This document shows, in pieces, positions 17,214-24,563 of a stretch of DNA of 36,436 nucleotides. The translations under genes and the position numbers were made by a program. The DNA is from Negativicutes bacterium. Its GTDB lineage: Bacteria > Bacillota > JAAYKD01. The notes below the pieces were generated by a model. The model did no database searches. It was not told the DNA's origin and was given only the letters and a program-made list of their open reading frames with translations. Location: assembly GCA_021372785.1 (NCBI GenBank), contig JAJFTT010000035.1, positions 1-36,436 on the forward strand, given 5' to 3'. Within the stretch, counting starts at the first letter, position 1, and each line of letters starts with the position of its first letter.

Positions 17214-17218
17214 GACCT

Positions 17219-18163
17219 TTAATCCGCTTTCTGATTCTGATAAACAGCCCGATAGATTTCTGCCACCGCCTCGACCACATGATGATTGGCCTGAGAACTG
17301 GCATTGGCATCGATGCGATAAACGTCGGCATTTTTGATCGCCCTCATCTCCTGCCAGCCTGCCCGGGACAGAATCTCCGCCACCGGATCATCAATGTAAT
17401 CGATATTCGTCAGAATCACATCGGCATCCGCCGTCACCGCTGCTTCCGGAGTGACGGAAAACCAACCTTTTTGATCGTGAAAGACATTTTTAGCGCCGAT
17501 CAGTTCGATGATTTCGTCAAGAAAAACGCCGCTGCCGCAGCTGTAAATAGTGGGAGCCGCCGCTACTTCCAGATAAACGGTTTTCTGCTCCTGCACAGCC
17601 TCTCCCAACGCGCGGTACTCCGCCAGTTCCGCTTGCATGGTTGCAACCAAAGCTTCGCCGCCCTCTTTGTCTCCGATCACATCGGCCACAAAAGCCACAT
17701 CTTCTGCAATTTGCGCCAGCGTGGACGGCGTCGTGACCCTCACCACACAGACACCGTTCTTGCTCAAAAGCGCAAAGGGGTCTTCGGCGCCGCCGGCTGA
17801 ACTCATATCGGAGATCAACAGGATATCCGGATGCAGGGCAAGCAGTTGCTCCGCATCCGGTGCCATCATATCGAAGGCAGGCATCTCCTGCGGCAAATCG
17901 TAGAATTTCTGTGAATTCGTATCAACTCCCACCAGTTTATCTGCCAGATCCAAATCGAGAATGATTTGGGTCAAAGTCGGCGAGAGGCTGATCAATCTGT
18001 CGACCGTTTTTGGTATTTCATAAACAACGCCATTGCGGTCGGTTATTGCGCGTTGCTCGCCTGTCCTGCCGGTCAATGGGTTGTTGCAGCCGGCCAACAT
18101 AAAAACAAGAACGATCATCAGGAGGAATGCGGTTTTTTTCAGCTTCCAATTCGGCATCATCAT
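17219..18163 (-). CDS. btuF: Corrinoid-type ABC transporter substrate-binding lipoprotein
   Basis: A 314-aa lipoprotein of the BtuF/FhuD periplasmic-binding class. The signal peptide ends in a lipobox FMLAGC. The binding domain shows VDRLISLSPTLTQIILDLDLADKLVGVD, ALHPDILLISD and a central helix linking two lobes. Three consecutive ATGs (18163, 18160, 18157) follow AAAGGGG; the first is chosen for spacing. The frame is open up to 18217, but without an SD site. The start overlaps the stop of a 33-codon leader ORF by ATGA. First gene of the B12-riboswitch unit. Confidence 0.9.
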   Translation of the reverse strand: MMMPNWKLKKTAFLLMIVLVFMLAGCNNPLTGRTGEQRAITDRNGVVYEIPKTVDRLISLSPTLTQIILDLDLADKLVGVDTNSQKFYDLPQEMPAFDMMAPDAEQLLALHPDILLISDMSSAGGAEDPFALLSKNGVCVVRVTTPSTLAQIAEDVAFVADVIGDKEGGEALVATMQAELAEYRALGEAVQEQKTVYLEVAAAPTIYSCGSGVFLDEIIELIGAKNVFHDQKGWFSVTPEAAVTADADVILTNIDYIDDPVAEILSRAGWQEMRAIKNADVYRIDANASSQANHHVVEAVAEIYRAVYQNQKAD

Positions 18164-18261
18164 AATCCCCTTTCCAAGTAAAACATTTGACTGAATCGTC
18201 CGATCACAAAAAAGCACGGCTCTGCAGCTTCGCTTTTCGGTTCAGCCTGTGCTGATACCAT
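18160..18261 (-). CDS. Possible 33-residue leader ORF overlapping the btuF start
   Basis: A reading frame from ATG 18261 to TGA 18160 overlaps the btuF ATG by 4 bases (ATGA), the usual sign of translational coupling. It spans the second terminator hairpin (18208-18253), so ribosomes on it could disrupt that hairpin. Against it, the only SD-like sequence (GGGAGG) is about 17 bases from the ATG, and the product (starts MVSAQAEPKSE) resembles nothing recognised. It may be chance. Confidence 0.25.
   Translation of the reverse strand: MVSAQAEPKSEAAEPCFFVIGRFSQMFYLERGL
18208..18253 (-). terminator. Second leader terminator ahead of btuF
   Basis: On the minus strand AGCAC(A)GGCT (18253-18244) pairs with AGCCGTGCT (18221-18213), followed by TTTTT. 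The loop is large (about 22 bases). It lies about 50 bases downstream of the first riboswitch terminator. Confidence 0.55.
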
Positions 18262-18304
18262 GGATCGGTGATTAAAATCCTCCCTTCGTCTTTCTCTGCG
18301 CAAT

Positions 18305-18336
18305 AAAAAAAGCTATGGCGCTATTTTCGCCACAGC
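18305..18336 (-). terminator. Cobalamin-riboswitch terminator
   Basis: On the minus strand a 9-bp stem with one G-T pair (18336-18328 with 18320-18312) and a 7-base loop is followed by seven T. It is placed directly after the B12 aptamer. Confidence 0.85.
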
Positions 18337-18404
18337 CGTATTTCTGTGTAGAACATGAAAACCATACTGCCTTCAATCTACGTAAAGCAGAGGTTTCGTT
18401 TTTT

Positions 18405-18600
18405 ATGCAGGTCTTCTGACTCGCGTTTCTCAAAGAATTGCTTCCTTGCCGTTGCTGATTTCCGCCTTCCCGGTTGCCCAGTGACCGACTTTCGTCTATG
18501 AAATCGTCAACTCCACGCATACAGCGGCGGTTCCGCGCGGGATTCACACCCGCTTCTCTCTTAGCCTTGCCAAAGCATTGCAGCTGTGGAAGGAACATAA
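18405..18600 (-). ncRNA. Cobalamin (adenosylcobalamin-type) riboswitch
   Basis: On the minus strand the B12-element blocks run in order: GCGGGTGTGAATCCCGCGCGG, then CCGCCGCTGTATGCGTGGAG, GTCACTGGGCAACCGGGAAGGCGG and GCGAGTCAGAAGACCTGC. The sequences beginning GGTGTGAATCC (B12 box region) and ending GAGTCAGAAGACCTGC are diagnostic. It precedes the btuFCD-like genes and should shut them off when cobalamin is plentiful. The 5' boundary is approximate. Confidence 0.94.
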
Positions 18601-18658
18601 AAATATTGCTTGCCATATCGTCTCAGCTACTTCTTCTGATGCGACAGATGATAAGTTA

Positions 18659-18687
18659 ATTATACCGCTTTTGCAGGCGGATGTCCA
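18659..18687 (-). promoter_or_regulatory. Promoter of the B12-riboswitch unit
   Basis: On the minus strand TGGACA (18687-18682), 17-base spacer, TATAAT (18664-18659). The start would fall near 18652, about 50 bases before the aptamer core. Confidence 0.7.
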
Positions 18688-18723
18688 GTCTTTCAGCAAA
18701 ATAGCGATTTTTCACTTCCGCTC

Positions 18724-18752
18724 TTGCTCTCGGACTGTCAATCTGTTACAAT
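18724..18752 (+). promoter_or_regulatory. Promoter of the 73-residue protein gene
   Basis: TTGCTC (18724-18729), 17-base spacer, TACAAT (18747-18752). It lies back to back with the B12-unit promoter. Confidence 0.65.
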
Positions 18753-18790
18753 AATACAAATTGGAAATTATAACCGGAAAGGAGATTCTC

Positions 18791-19012
18791 ATGACCGAAA
18801 AAAACCAACCCTGCCGCTACCATAAATCGGATTTGCTGTTATGGCACTATTGCTATCGGGCTTTCAAAAAAGCGCTGATCCCTACCGCCGACAAGGAAGG
18901 TTATGCTTATCTTTCCCCTGGTATCACGGGTGATTGTCTCTTCAGTAAAGATTTTTCCAAATGCAAATATTACGAGCCGGTCGATCCGGCAACAGAACAG
19001 CAAAAGGAATAA
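18791..19012 (+). CDS. Small Cys-containing protein of unknown function (73 aa)
   Basis: I do not recognise the family. The product is soluble, with no signal or TM segment. It has four Cys (in QPCRYH, HYCYR, GDCLF, SKCKYY) and two His among them, which could form a metal site. The ATG at 18791 follows AAAGGAG; the frame opens earlier at 18761 without an SD. It has its own promoter and sits between the B12 riboswitch and the asnA T-box, with no obvious operon partner. The good promoter, SD and compact length argue that it is real. Confidence 0.65.
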   Translation: MTEKNQPCRYHKSDLLLWHYCYRAFKKALIPTADKEGYAYLSPGITGDCLFSKDFSKCKYYEPVDPATEQQKE

Positions 19013-19041
19013 CAGCGGACCGGAAAAAATAAATTTCCCTA

Positions 19042-19069
19042 TTGACAATGCCGCATCCTCTGTTATAAT
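19042..19069 (+). promoter_or_regulatory. Promoter of the asnA T-box transcript
   Basis: TTGACA (19042-19047), 16-base spacer, TATAAT (19064-19069): both hexamers perfect. Confidence 0.85.
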
Positions 19070-19075
19070 AATCGC

Positions 19076-19403
19076 AATGCTGATCCGGCATGCAAATCGA
19101 AAGATTTCTTATCCAGGCAAGCAGCATAACTGACAAGCAATGACAGGAAGAGTAAAGCAAGAGGATCGCCACAGAGAGATAGAGCAGCTGAGAACTATCG
19201 CCAAGATCTTGCTCCAAGAACATCCTGAAGCTTCCCACCCAAATCTTCTGCGCAAGAAAGTAGGCTGGGCCGCATCCGAGCGTTAAAGCGGCGGAGATAT
19301 GTTAGTATCTCTATGAGTGAGCATCTATATGCTAATGAGGGTGGCACCGCGATTTCGAGCTTCTTCGTCCCTTTACAAGGGGAAGAAGCTCTTTTTATTT
19401 TTT
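19076..19403 (+). ncRNA. Asparagine T-box leader
   Basis: A tRNA-sensing leader. Stem I closes GGAAG (19146-19150) with CTTCC (19231-19235). The loop-E side AGTAA (19151-19155) faces the specifier loop, where AAC (19219-19221, followed by A) is the Asn codon. AGAGAG near 19173 marks the distal part. The T-box AGGGTGGCACCGCG lies at 19338-19351. Its TGGC bulge would pair with the 3' end GCCA, fitting the G discriminator usual for tRNA-Asn. The terminator follows at once. Uncharged tRNA-Asn should allow read-through into asnA. Confidence 0.94.
19357..19403 (+). terminator. T-box terminator before asnA
   Basis: A 10-bp stem GAGCTTCTTC/GAAGAAGCTC (19357-19366 with 19382-19391), with inner CCC/GGG pairing, followed by TTTTTATTTTTT. 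Competes with the T-box antiterminator. Confidence 0.9.
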
Positions 19404-19448
19404 CACCAGGTCAATGGCGAAAAACAGCAAAGAAGCGGAGGTAATCTC

Positions 19449-20462
19449 ATGACAGCATTACAAAACTGCATCCCGACCCACTATCACAGCAAATTATCCC
19501 TGCTGGAAACGCAGATTTCCATCAAAAAAATCAAAGATTATTTTGAAGCGCAGCTTGCGGCAAATCTCTCTTTAATTCGGGTTTCGGCTCCCTTAATGGT
19601 CCGGCCCAGTTCAGGGTTGAACGATGATTTAAACGGCTGCGAACGTCCCGTCAGTTTCGATCTGAAAAACCGTTTGGATCAGGTAGAAATTGTACAATCC
19701 CTGGCTAAATGGAAACGTTATGCTTTACACCAATATGGGTTTGACCCCTATACCGGGCTTTATACCGATATGAACGCCATTCGCCGCGACGAGCAGACCG
19801 ATAATATCCATTCTGTCTATGTCGATCAATGGGATTGGGAAACGATTATCGCGAAAGCAGACCGGACGCTGCCGACTTTGGAAACTGCCGTCCGCCGCAT
19901 TTACGATGCCTTTTTAGCTACCGAAACTTATCTGGAACAGCTTTATCCTTTTATACGCAATCCTTTGCCCGGCGAATTAACTTTTCTGACCACAGAAGAA
20001 TTATTCCAGCGTTACCCCAACCGCACCGCCAAAGAACGGGAGTTGGCGGCGGTACGAGAATTTGGGGCTGTTTTTCTGGAACAGATTGGCTGCCGTTTGT
20101 CCGACGGCAGCAGGCATGACCAACGGGCGGCCGATTACGACGATTGGAATCTGAACGGTGATCTGCTCTTCTATTTCCGCACCCTGGATATCGCCATCGA
20201 GATGTCTTCCATGGGGATCCGGGTAGATGCAGCTGCTTTACTCGCTCAGCTTTCTGCTCTGGGGCAGCAAGCAAAACTGCAGCTGCCGTTTCATCGTGAT
20301 GTGCTGTCGGAAAAATTGCCTTTCACCATGGGCGGGGGAATCGGTCAATCGAGAATGTGTATGTTTTTTTTGCAGAAAGCTCACATTGGCGAAGTACAGG
20401 CTTCGGTCTGGCCGGCGGAAACCCTAACGTTCTGCCGTCAGGCGGGTGTAAATTTACTCTAA
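19449..20462 (+). CDS. asnA: Aspartate-ammonia ligase (asparagine synthetase A)
   Basis: AsnA makes asparagine from aspartate, ammonia and ATP. The 337-aa product has the usual length and class II aaRS-like fold motifs: LSLIRVSAPLMVRPSSGLNDDLNG near residue 40, VEIVQSLAKWKR, GLYTDMNAIRRDE, VYVDQWDWE and the C-terminal GGGIGQSRMCMFFL (motif 3-like Arg). The frame opens at 19317 inside the T-box leader; the ATG at 19449 follows GGAGG at the right spacing. The Asn-specific T-box confirms the pathway. Monocistronic, with a terminator at 20464-20500. Confidence 0.96.
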   Translation: MTALQNCIPTHYHSKLSLLETQISIKKIKDYFEAQLAANLSLIRVSAPLMVRPSSGLNDDLNGCERPVSFDLKNRLDQVEIVQSLAKWKRYALHQYGFDPYTGLYTDMNAIRRDEQTDNIHSVYVDQWDWETIIAKADRTLPTLETAVRRIYDAFLATETYLEQLYPFIRNPLPGELTFLTTEELFQRYPNRTAKERELAAVREFGAVFLEQIGCRLSDGSRHDQRAADYDDWNLNGDLLFYFRTLDIAIEMSSMGIRVDAAALLAQLSALGQQAKLQLPFHRDVLSEKLPFTMGGGIGQSRMCMFFLQKAHIGEVQASVWPAETLTFCRQAGVNLL

Positions 20463-20463
20463 C

Positions 20464-20500
20464 AAAAAGCAGCGGGTTCTCAAGAGAACCTGCTGCTTTT
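20464..20500 (+). terminator. Rho-independent terminator after asnA
   Basis: An almost perfect hairpin: AAAAGCAGC(G)GGTTCTC pairs with GAGAACC(T)GCTGCTTTT, ending in CTTTTC. A-rich sequence on the other side could also serve the leftward transcript. Confidence 0.85.
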
Positions 20501-20556
20501 CTTTTCAGTCAAATGCTCGGAGCGTCGTCATTTTTCTTACCTGACGGATTGCTCAT

Positions 20557-20787
20557 TTATTCTTCTTTCTGCGATATTCTCGTTTCAATATAATGCTGCA
20601 GAAATGCCGACGCCATACAAATGGTAATTGCCGTGTTCATCAGCAGCATTAAAGCAGAAATCGTGGCTGTGCTGCGCATACTGAAGAACAGTACCGCCGC
20701 TATTTCAATCAGAAGCAAAAATGCAGCGATACTGCAGCTGACCAATGAGATTTTCTCCAAATTGATCTTAATATAATATTTTTTCAC
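20557..20787 (-). CDS. Small two-TM membrane protein of unknown function
   Basis: A 76-aa protein with two hydrophobic stretches (about residues 14-36 and 42-66) and a charged C-terminus (RISQKEE). GTG start at 20787, preceded by GGGGG at 6 bases. No family recognised. It lies between the asnA terminator and the DUF4358 lipoprotein gene, separated from the latter by 112 bases, so it may be transcribed alone. A weak TATACT-like -10 lies near 20830 on the minus strand. Confidence 0.6.
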   Translation of the reverse strand: MKKYYIKINLEKISLVSCSIAAFLLLIEIAAVLFFSMRSTATISALMLLMNTAITICMASAFLQHYIETRISQKEE

Positions 20788-20899
20788 ATTATTCCCCCGG
20801 TTCTCAAAACAGATAGAGATACTAAATTAAGTATACCATTCTTTCCTTTGATATGCCATTACAATTCTATGACAATCACAGTAAGCATTGACGACTGTT

Positions 20900-21370
20900 T
20901 TATTTCGTCTTCATTGCCTGCTGCCAGATTTCCGATAAAGCAGTCAGATCGGGTGAAACCAGCAAAGCAAGATATTTTCCCTCTTGTTTAATTTCCGCCT
21001 TTTCAATAACCGCATATTGGGCCGGTAAATAATCTTTCGCTTCATTGGCTTTGTTTTTCAGGCGGGCCTGCAGTTTTTCCTTCAGAGCATCCGCTTTCGC
21101 TTCATCCTCCGCTTCCAGCAAAAGAATTTCATCGGCAGTGATCCCGTCGTTCTTCATCACACCGCTGAATTTCACCACATCCGTCTCAGCAATCCCATAG
21201 AGGTTTTTTAAATGTTTGCTGGTCATGGTCATCATATCTTTCCATTGCACTTGAGCCGCCATGGTATCCAGCAGCTGTTCCACATCCACTTCAAGTGTTT
21301 TTTGTCCGCCGCAGGCAGCCAAACCCAGGACCAGGCAGAACAACAAGAGCGCATAAACGAGTTTTTTCAT
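20900..21370 (-). CDS. DUF4358-like lipoprotein
   Basis: A 156-aa lipoprotein. The signal peptide ends in a lipobox LGLAACGG (Cys20). The mature part is about 135 residues, beginning VDVEQLLDTMAAQ, with a Glu/Lys-rich helix in the middle (EAEDEAKADALKEKLQARLKN). This matches the pattern of DUF4358 proteins of Clostridia; function unknown. RBS AAGGAGG is present, and the start is 12 bases after the SGNH hydrolase gene, so the two form an operon. DUF4358 is often linked with exported SGNH hydrolases or acyltransferases, suggesting a joint envelope task. Confidence 0.75.
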   Translation of the reverse strand: MKKLVYALLLFCLVLGLAACGGQKTLEVDVEQLLDTMAAQVQWKDMMTMTSKHLKNLYGIAETDVVKFSGVMKNDGITADEILLLEAEDEAKADALKEKLQARLKNKANEAKDYLPAQYAVIEKAEIKQEGKYLALLVSPDLTALSEIWQQAMKTK

Positions 21371-21382
21371 TGGTCAACCTCC

Positions 21383-22237
21383 TTATGATACGGTGTGACT
21401 GCGCAGATAGGCGATCCAGATATCACAAGCGGTATCCGTCAGATGGATGCCTTGACCATCGGGATCGCTGCAATACTGGTAAGGTAAACAGCCGTCTTGC
21501 GTCTGCATCACCGAAGCAACGTCAACGAAATAATCGCCGCGTTGGACGGCCATCTCATACAGCGCTTCATTATATGCCGCTAAAGCAGGATTATTCAGAT
21601 CCTGCAGCTGCGCCGAACGCAGCATCGGCAAGACGGATTGAATGTAAAATGTAACATCCGGTGATTTCGCCCGAATCCGGTCGAGTAAAGTATTATAATT
21701 GGCAATCGCAGTTTCTACCCCGTATAAACCCACATCGTTGGTACCCAGCATCAGATAGACTTTTTTCGCTCCGCAAAGAGCGACGGAATCTTCCAAAAGC
21801 ATCTTTTCACCCTGGTAGACCGGATGAACTGATTCTTCTGAAACAGCCCATAAGGCGTTGCCGCTGCCTAAACTGCCGGCTGTGAGGAATTGAATGCCGC
21901 CAAGATAAGTTGGCTCTTCATTCCAGCGCTCCAGCAAATAATAGTAGAGTTTCAGGGTGACCGAGTCGCCAATCATCACCACATCGTCAAAGTAGTGATC
22001 TCCTACCGCCTTTGTCTCTGGCAAACCCCTGGCTTCGACCAGCACCACTTCCTCCGCATTGGGGTCCTCTGACACGACGGGCGGGTTGGGGGGATCCGGC
22101 TTCGGCGGATCAGCGGGTTTGACGGGATCCGTGATCACGGGATCCGGCTCTTTTACCGGAGTTTTCTTATCACAACCAACCACGAAAGCCAAACAAAGAA
22201 TGAGCAAGAAAATCAGCCAGATATTTTTTTTCTTCAT
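21383..22237 (-). CDS. SGNH/GDSL hydrolase-like lipoprotein
   Basis: A 284-aa exported esterase-like protein. The lipobox is FVVGCDK (Cys22). A Pro-rich linker follows (about residues 27-55), then the SGNH domain: block I GDSVTLKLY with the nucleophile Ser, block III LGTNDVG with Asn, and block V DGQGIHLTD with catalytic His. The frame opens at 22294 inside the HD-gene end, but the ATG at 22237 has AGGAG upstream and begins a proper signal peptide. It is co-directional with HD hydrolase and DUF4358 genes. It may de-acylate or acylate cell-wall polymers; the substrate is unknown. Confidence 0.82.
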   Translation of the reverse strand: MKKKNIWLIFLLILCLAFVVGCDKKTPVKEPDPVITDPVKPADPPKPDPPNPPVVSEDPNAEEVVLVEARGLPETKAVGDHYFDDVVMIGDSVTLKLYYYLLERWNEEPTYLGGIQFLTAGSLGSGNALWAVSEESVHPVYQGEKMLLEDSVALCGAKKVYLMLGTNDVGLYGVETAIANYNTLLDRIRAKSPDVTFYIQSVLPMLRSAQLQDLNNPALAAYNEALYEMAVQRGDYFVDVASVMQTQDGCLPYQYCSDPDGQGIHLTDTACDIWIAYLRSHTVS

Positions 22238-22277
22238 TTCTCTTTCTCCTGTCACCGGTGAAATCTTTGTCCGTTTT

Positions 22278-22841
22278 TTATAAACCCAACTCATCGGAAG
22301 CGCCCTGCATGGCGGCTAAACCGATCGCAAGGAATTCCTCCAGGTTCAAACCCAGTTCGCTGCAATGACGAATCGTTTCGCGATTGGCCCCTTTGGCAAA
22401 TGATTTTTCCGCAAAACGTTTCATCAGGAAGGGGACATCCAGCGGCGCCAGCTTCTTGGCGGGATGAATCAAAGCACCCGCCACAATCAAACCGGATAAC
22501 GGGTCCGCCGCATACAAAGCCTGATCCAGTCTGCTGATCCGGGGCAAACCATGCACTTCGTTATGTACTTTCACCGCATAAACCACTTCGGCAGGCAATC
22601 CTCTCGCTTCCAGCATCTCTGCACCCAACAGACTGTGCCGATTGGGATCCTTGGCTGTCTCTGCATAATCAATATCATGCAGAATGCCGGTCAAACCCCA
22701 TAACGCTTCGTCTTCACCAAAATGCTGCGCTAAACCAATCAGGATTTTCTCCACCGCCACACAGTGATTGACTAAATTTTTGTTGGTTAAATTCTCCCGC
22801 AAATAACAAAGTGCTTCTTCTCTGCTCATCAACTCTGCCAT
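22278..22841 (-). CDS. HD-domain hydrolase
   Basis: A 187-aa HD phosphohydrolase-like protein. Metal motif residues are H in NHCVAVE, the HD pair in GILHDIDYAE, and a later H in VKVHNEVHG with D in AADPLSG. This matches small HDIG-type proteins annotated in clostridia, substrate unknown. The frame opens at 22958, but the ATG at 22841 (MAELMSREEA) with AAAGGGG upstream fits; the extra upstream residues would overlap secG. It lies 104 bases after secG. Confidence 0.85.
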   Translation of the reverse strand: MAELMSREEALCYLRENLTNKNLVNHCVAVEKILIGLAQHFGEDEALWGLTGILHDIDYAETAKDPNRHSLLGAEMLEARGLPAEVVYAVKVHNEVHGLPRISRLDQALYAADPLSGLIVAGALIHPAKKLAPLDVPFLMKRFAEKSFAKGANRETIRHCSELGLNLEEFLAIGLAAMQGASDELGL

Positions 22842-22884
22842 CGGAACGACCCCTTTCAAAAATGTATTTGCTTTCTCCGGGTAT

Positions 22885-22915
22885 ATCAAAGAAGGAGACG
22901 CTGCCGCCTCCTTCT
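22885..22915 (-). terminator. Possible weak terminator after secG
   Basis: On the minus strand AGAAGGAG/CTCCTTCT forms an 8-bp stem (22915-22908 with 22897-22890) with a 10-base loop, but only TT follows before mixed sequence. Read-through into the HD gene is likely. Confidence 0.35.
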
Positions 22916-22945
22916 TCCAGGCATTGCTGCCTCTAAAATTTAGGT

Positions 22946-23173
22946 TTAGGTCCGCCAAACAGCCAACACCAGCGATGTAATCGCAACCAGGAATCCCAAT
23001 ACAATGGTGCAGCGTGTTAAAATTACGTCAAAGCCTCTTTGTTTGTTTAAAAACTGCGCTGCTTGTCCGCCGAATGCTTCGGAAATACCTTCGCCTTTCG
23101 GAGCCTGCAATAAGATGGCTACAATTAAACCGACGCATAAGACAAGATGCACAATCATCACAAAAGTCTGCAT
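22946..23173 (-). CDS. secG: Preprotein translocase subunit SecG
   Basis: A 75-aa membrane subunit of the SecYEG channel. Two TM helices (about 3-21 and 53-73) flank the family motif LLQAPKGEGISEAFGG. RBS AGGGGG upstream. It has its own good promoter at 23217-23245. SecG aids protein export. Confidence 0.95.
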   Translation of the reverse strand: MQTFVMIVHLVLCVGLIVAILLQAPKGEGISEAFGGQAAQFLNKQRGFDVILTRCTIVLGFLVAITSLVLAVWRT

Positions 23174-23216
23174 AACAATACCCGACCCCCTTTTCTGTTC
23201 AGTTCGTATAAAGCGA

Positions 23217-23245
23217 ATTATAACATGCTCTCAAACCAGATTCAA
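23217..23245 (-). promoter_or_regulatory. Promoter of secG
   Basis: On the minus strand TTGAAT (23245-23240), 17-base spacer with TG just before the -10, TATAAT (23222-23217). Confidence 0.75.
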
Positions 23246-23290
23246 GTGTTAGGCGCAATCTTTTCGAAAAAAACCTCAGCTTTCCCTGTA

Positions 23291-24331
23291 TCAGTCACCG
23301 CTTTTTTGCATGGCAAAGGGTTTAAAGACAAAGGCGCGCTGTATCCAGTAACTGAAGCCCCAGAGGATCGCTTCCACCAGAATTTTGCTGATACTGAGCG
23401 GAATACGCCATTGTATCGTAAACAAGCGCAAAAGCAGGTAATTTACTGACAGCAGAACAACCGCCAGACCAATATAACGCAGTAAAGACGAGCGCATTGT
23501 CGTTCGGTGCCGGAAAACGAACTTCCGGTTTAACCAATAATTCAAAGTACCGCTGCAGAGGCGCGCCAGGATGACCGACAGCAACAATTTTCCGGTCCCT
23601 GCATGCATCGCCAAAAGCAGGCTATAATCCAAAATAGCAGTAAACAGGGAAGCGGAACTGAACTTGATGATGGGAAGATAAACACGGATGGAATCCGTAA
23701 AAGTATGAAAATGTGAACTATGGTTTTTCTTATCGTACACGGTTTCAATCTCCAATTGATAGAAAGGGATATTCTTGGCCGGTGCTTCCAGTAACATATT
23801 CATCTCGTATTCAAAACGCTCGCCTTTGACGCTCAAAAGCCAGGGCAGCATGCTGTCGGCAAAAGCACGCAACCCGGTTTGCGTATCCCGCAAATAAACA
23901 CCGCTGGCGGAAGTAAAGGCCAGACGGGTGATTGTATTGCCGATTCGGCTGCGCAATGGCACGTGGCCCTTAAATTTGCGGACACCTAAAACCAAACAGT
24001 CTTGATGAGCAATCACCGTATCCAGACACAGGAAAATATCTTTGGCTAAATGCTGGCCATCCGAATCGGCGCAGACTACGGCTGTATATTCAGGATGTGC
24101 CACAAGCCAGCTGAATCCGGTTTTTAAAGCGGCTCCTTTGCCCCGATTGCATTCGTGATGAAGAACGATACTCCCCATCGCCTCTGCCTGGCGGTAAAAG
24201 TCAGCATAAGCGGATCCGCTGCCGTCATCGACGATCAGGATTTTGCATTCCAAACGCATTTGTTGTAATTCACTGATCAATTTGGGCAGATGTTGATTTG
24301 GTTCATAAGACGGAATCAAAACAACTTCCAT
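23291..24331 (-). CDS. Family 2 glycosyltransferase fused to GtrA membrane domain
   Basis: A 346-aa membrane-bound glycosyltransferase. Residues 1-215 form a DPM1-like GT2 domain with VLIPSYEPN, IVDDGSGS, NRGKGAALKTGF and the DSDGQH catalytic Asp motif. Residues 225-340 form a GtrA-type module of four TM helices (FSSASLFTAILDYS, NYWLNRKFVF, RAFVFKPF). Such fusions transfer sugars to or from polyprenyl phosphate for wall or teichoic acid glycosylation. The frame opens at 24655, but the ATG at 24331 has AAGGAGG and starts the domain. Confidence 0.88.
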   Translation of the reverse strand: MEVVLIPSYEPNQHLPKLISELQQMRLECKILIVDDGSGSAYADFYRQAEAMGSIVLHHECNRGKGAALKTGFSWLVAHPEYTAVVCADSDGQHLAKDIFLCLDTVIAHQDCLVLGVRKFKGHVPLRSRIGNTITRLAFTSASGVYLRDTQTGLRAFADSMLPWLLSVKGERFEYEMNMLLEAPAKNIPFYQLEIETVYDKKNHSSHFHTFTDSIRVYLPIIKFSSASLFTAILDYSLLLAMHAGTGKLLLSVILARLCSGTLNYWLNRKFVFRHRTTMRSSLLRYIGLAVVLLSVNYLLLRLFTIQWRIPLSISKILVEAILWGFSYWIQRAFVFKPFAMQKSGD

Positions 24332-24365
24332 CTCATTTGCCTCCTTTCCGGAATAGCGGTAATTT

Positions 24366-24394
24366 ATTATAACCTGCAAAAAGCAAGCCGTCAA
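24366..24394 (-). promoter_or_regulatory. Promoter of the GT2-GtrA gene
   Basis: On the minus strand TTGACG (24394-24389), 17-base spacer, TATAAT (24371-24366), 35 bases from the start codon. Confidence 0.8.
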
Positions 24395-24480
24395 GAATAA
24401 TGCTGTGAATCGCTCCGTTTGCCGGTTGAAGTTGCAAATTGTTCGGAGATTTTTCACTTCCAAATACAGGAACAGAAAAC

Positions 24481-24509
24481 TTGACACCGCTGCTGTTTCG
24501 CTATATGAT
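24481..24509 (+). promoter_or_regulatory. Promoter of thiT
   Basis: TTGACA (24481-24486), 17-base spacer, TATGAT (24504-24509). Predicted start is near 24516, leaving a leader of about 48 bases with a short hairpin TGCAAGG/CCCTGCA. Confidence 0.85.
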
Positions 24510-24563
24510 AAATCAACTGCAAGGTGTTTACCCTGCAAACTCAAATCATGGGAGGTTTTCTCC

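Noticed and set aside
24520-24560. PreQ1-I riboswitch-like pattern in the thiT leader
   Set aside because: The stem and an A-containing tail look similar, but the loop between AGG and CCC is only about six bases, too short for the pseudoknot, and the gene is ThiT.
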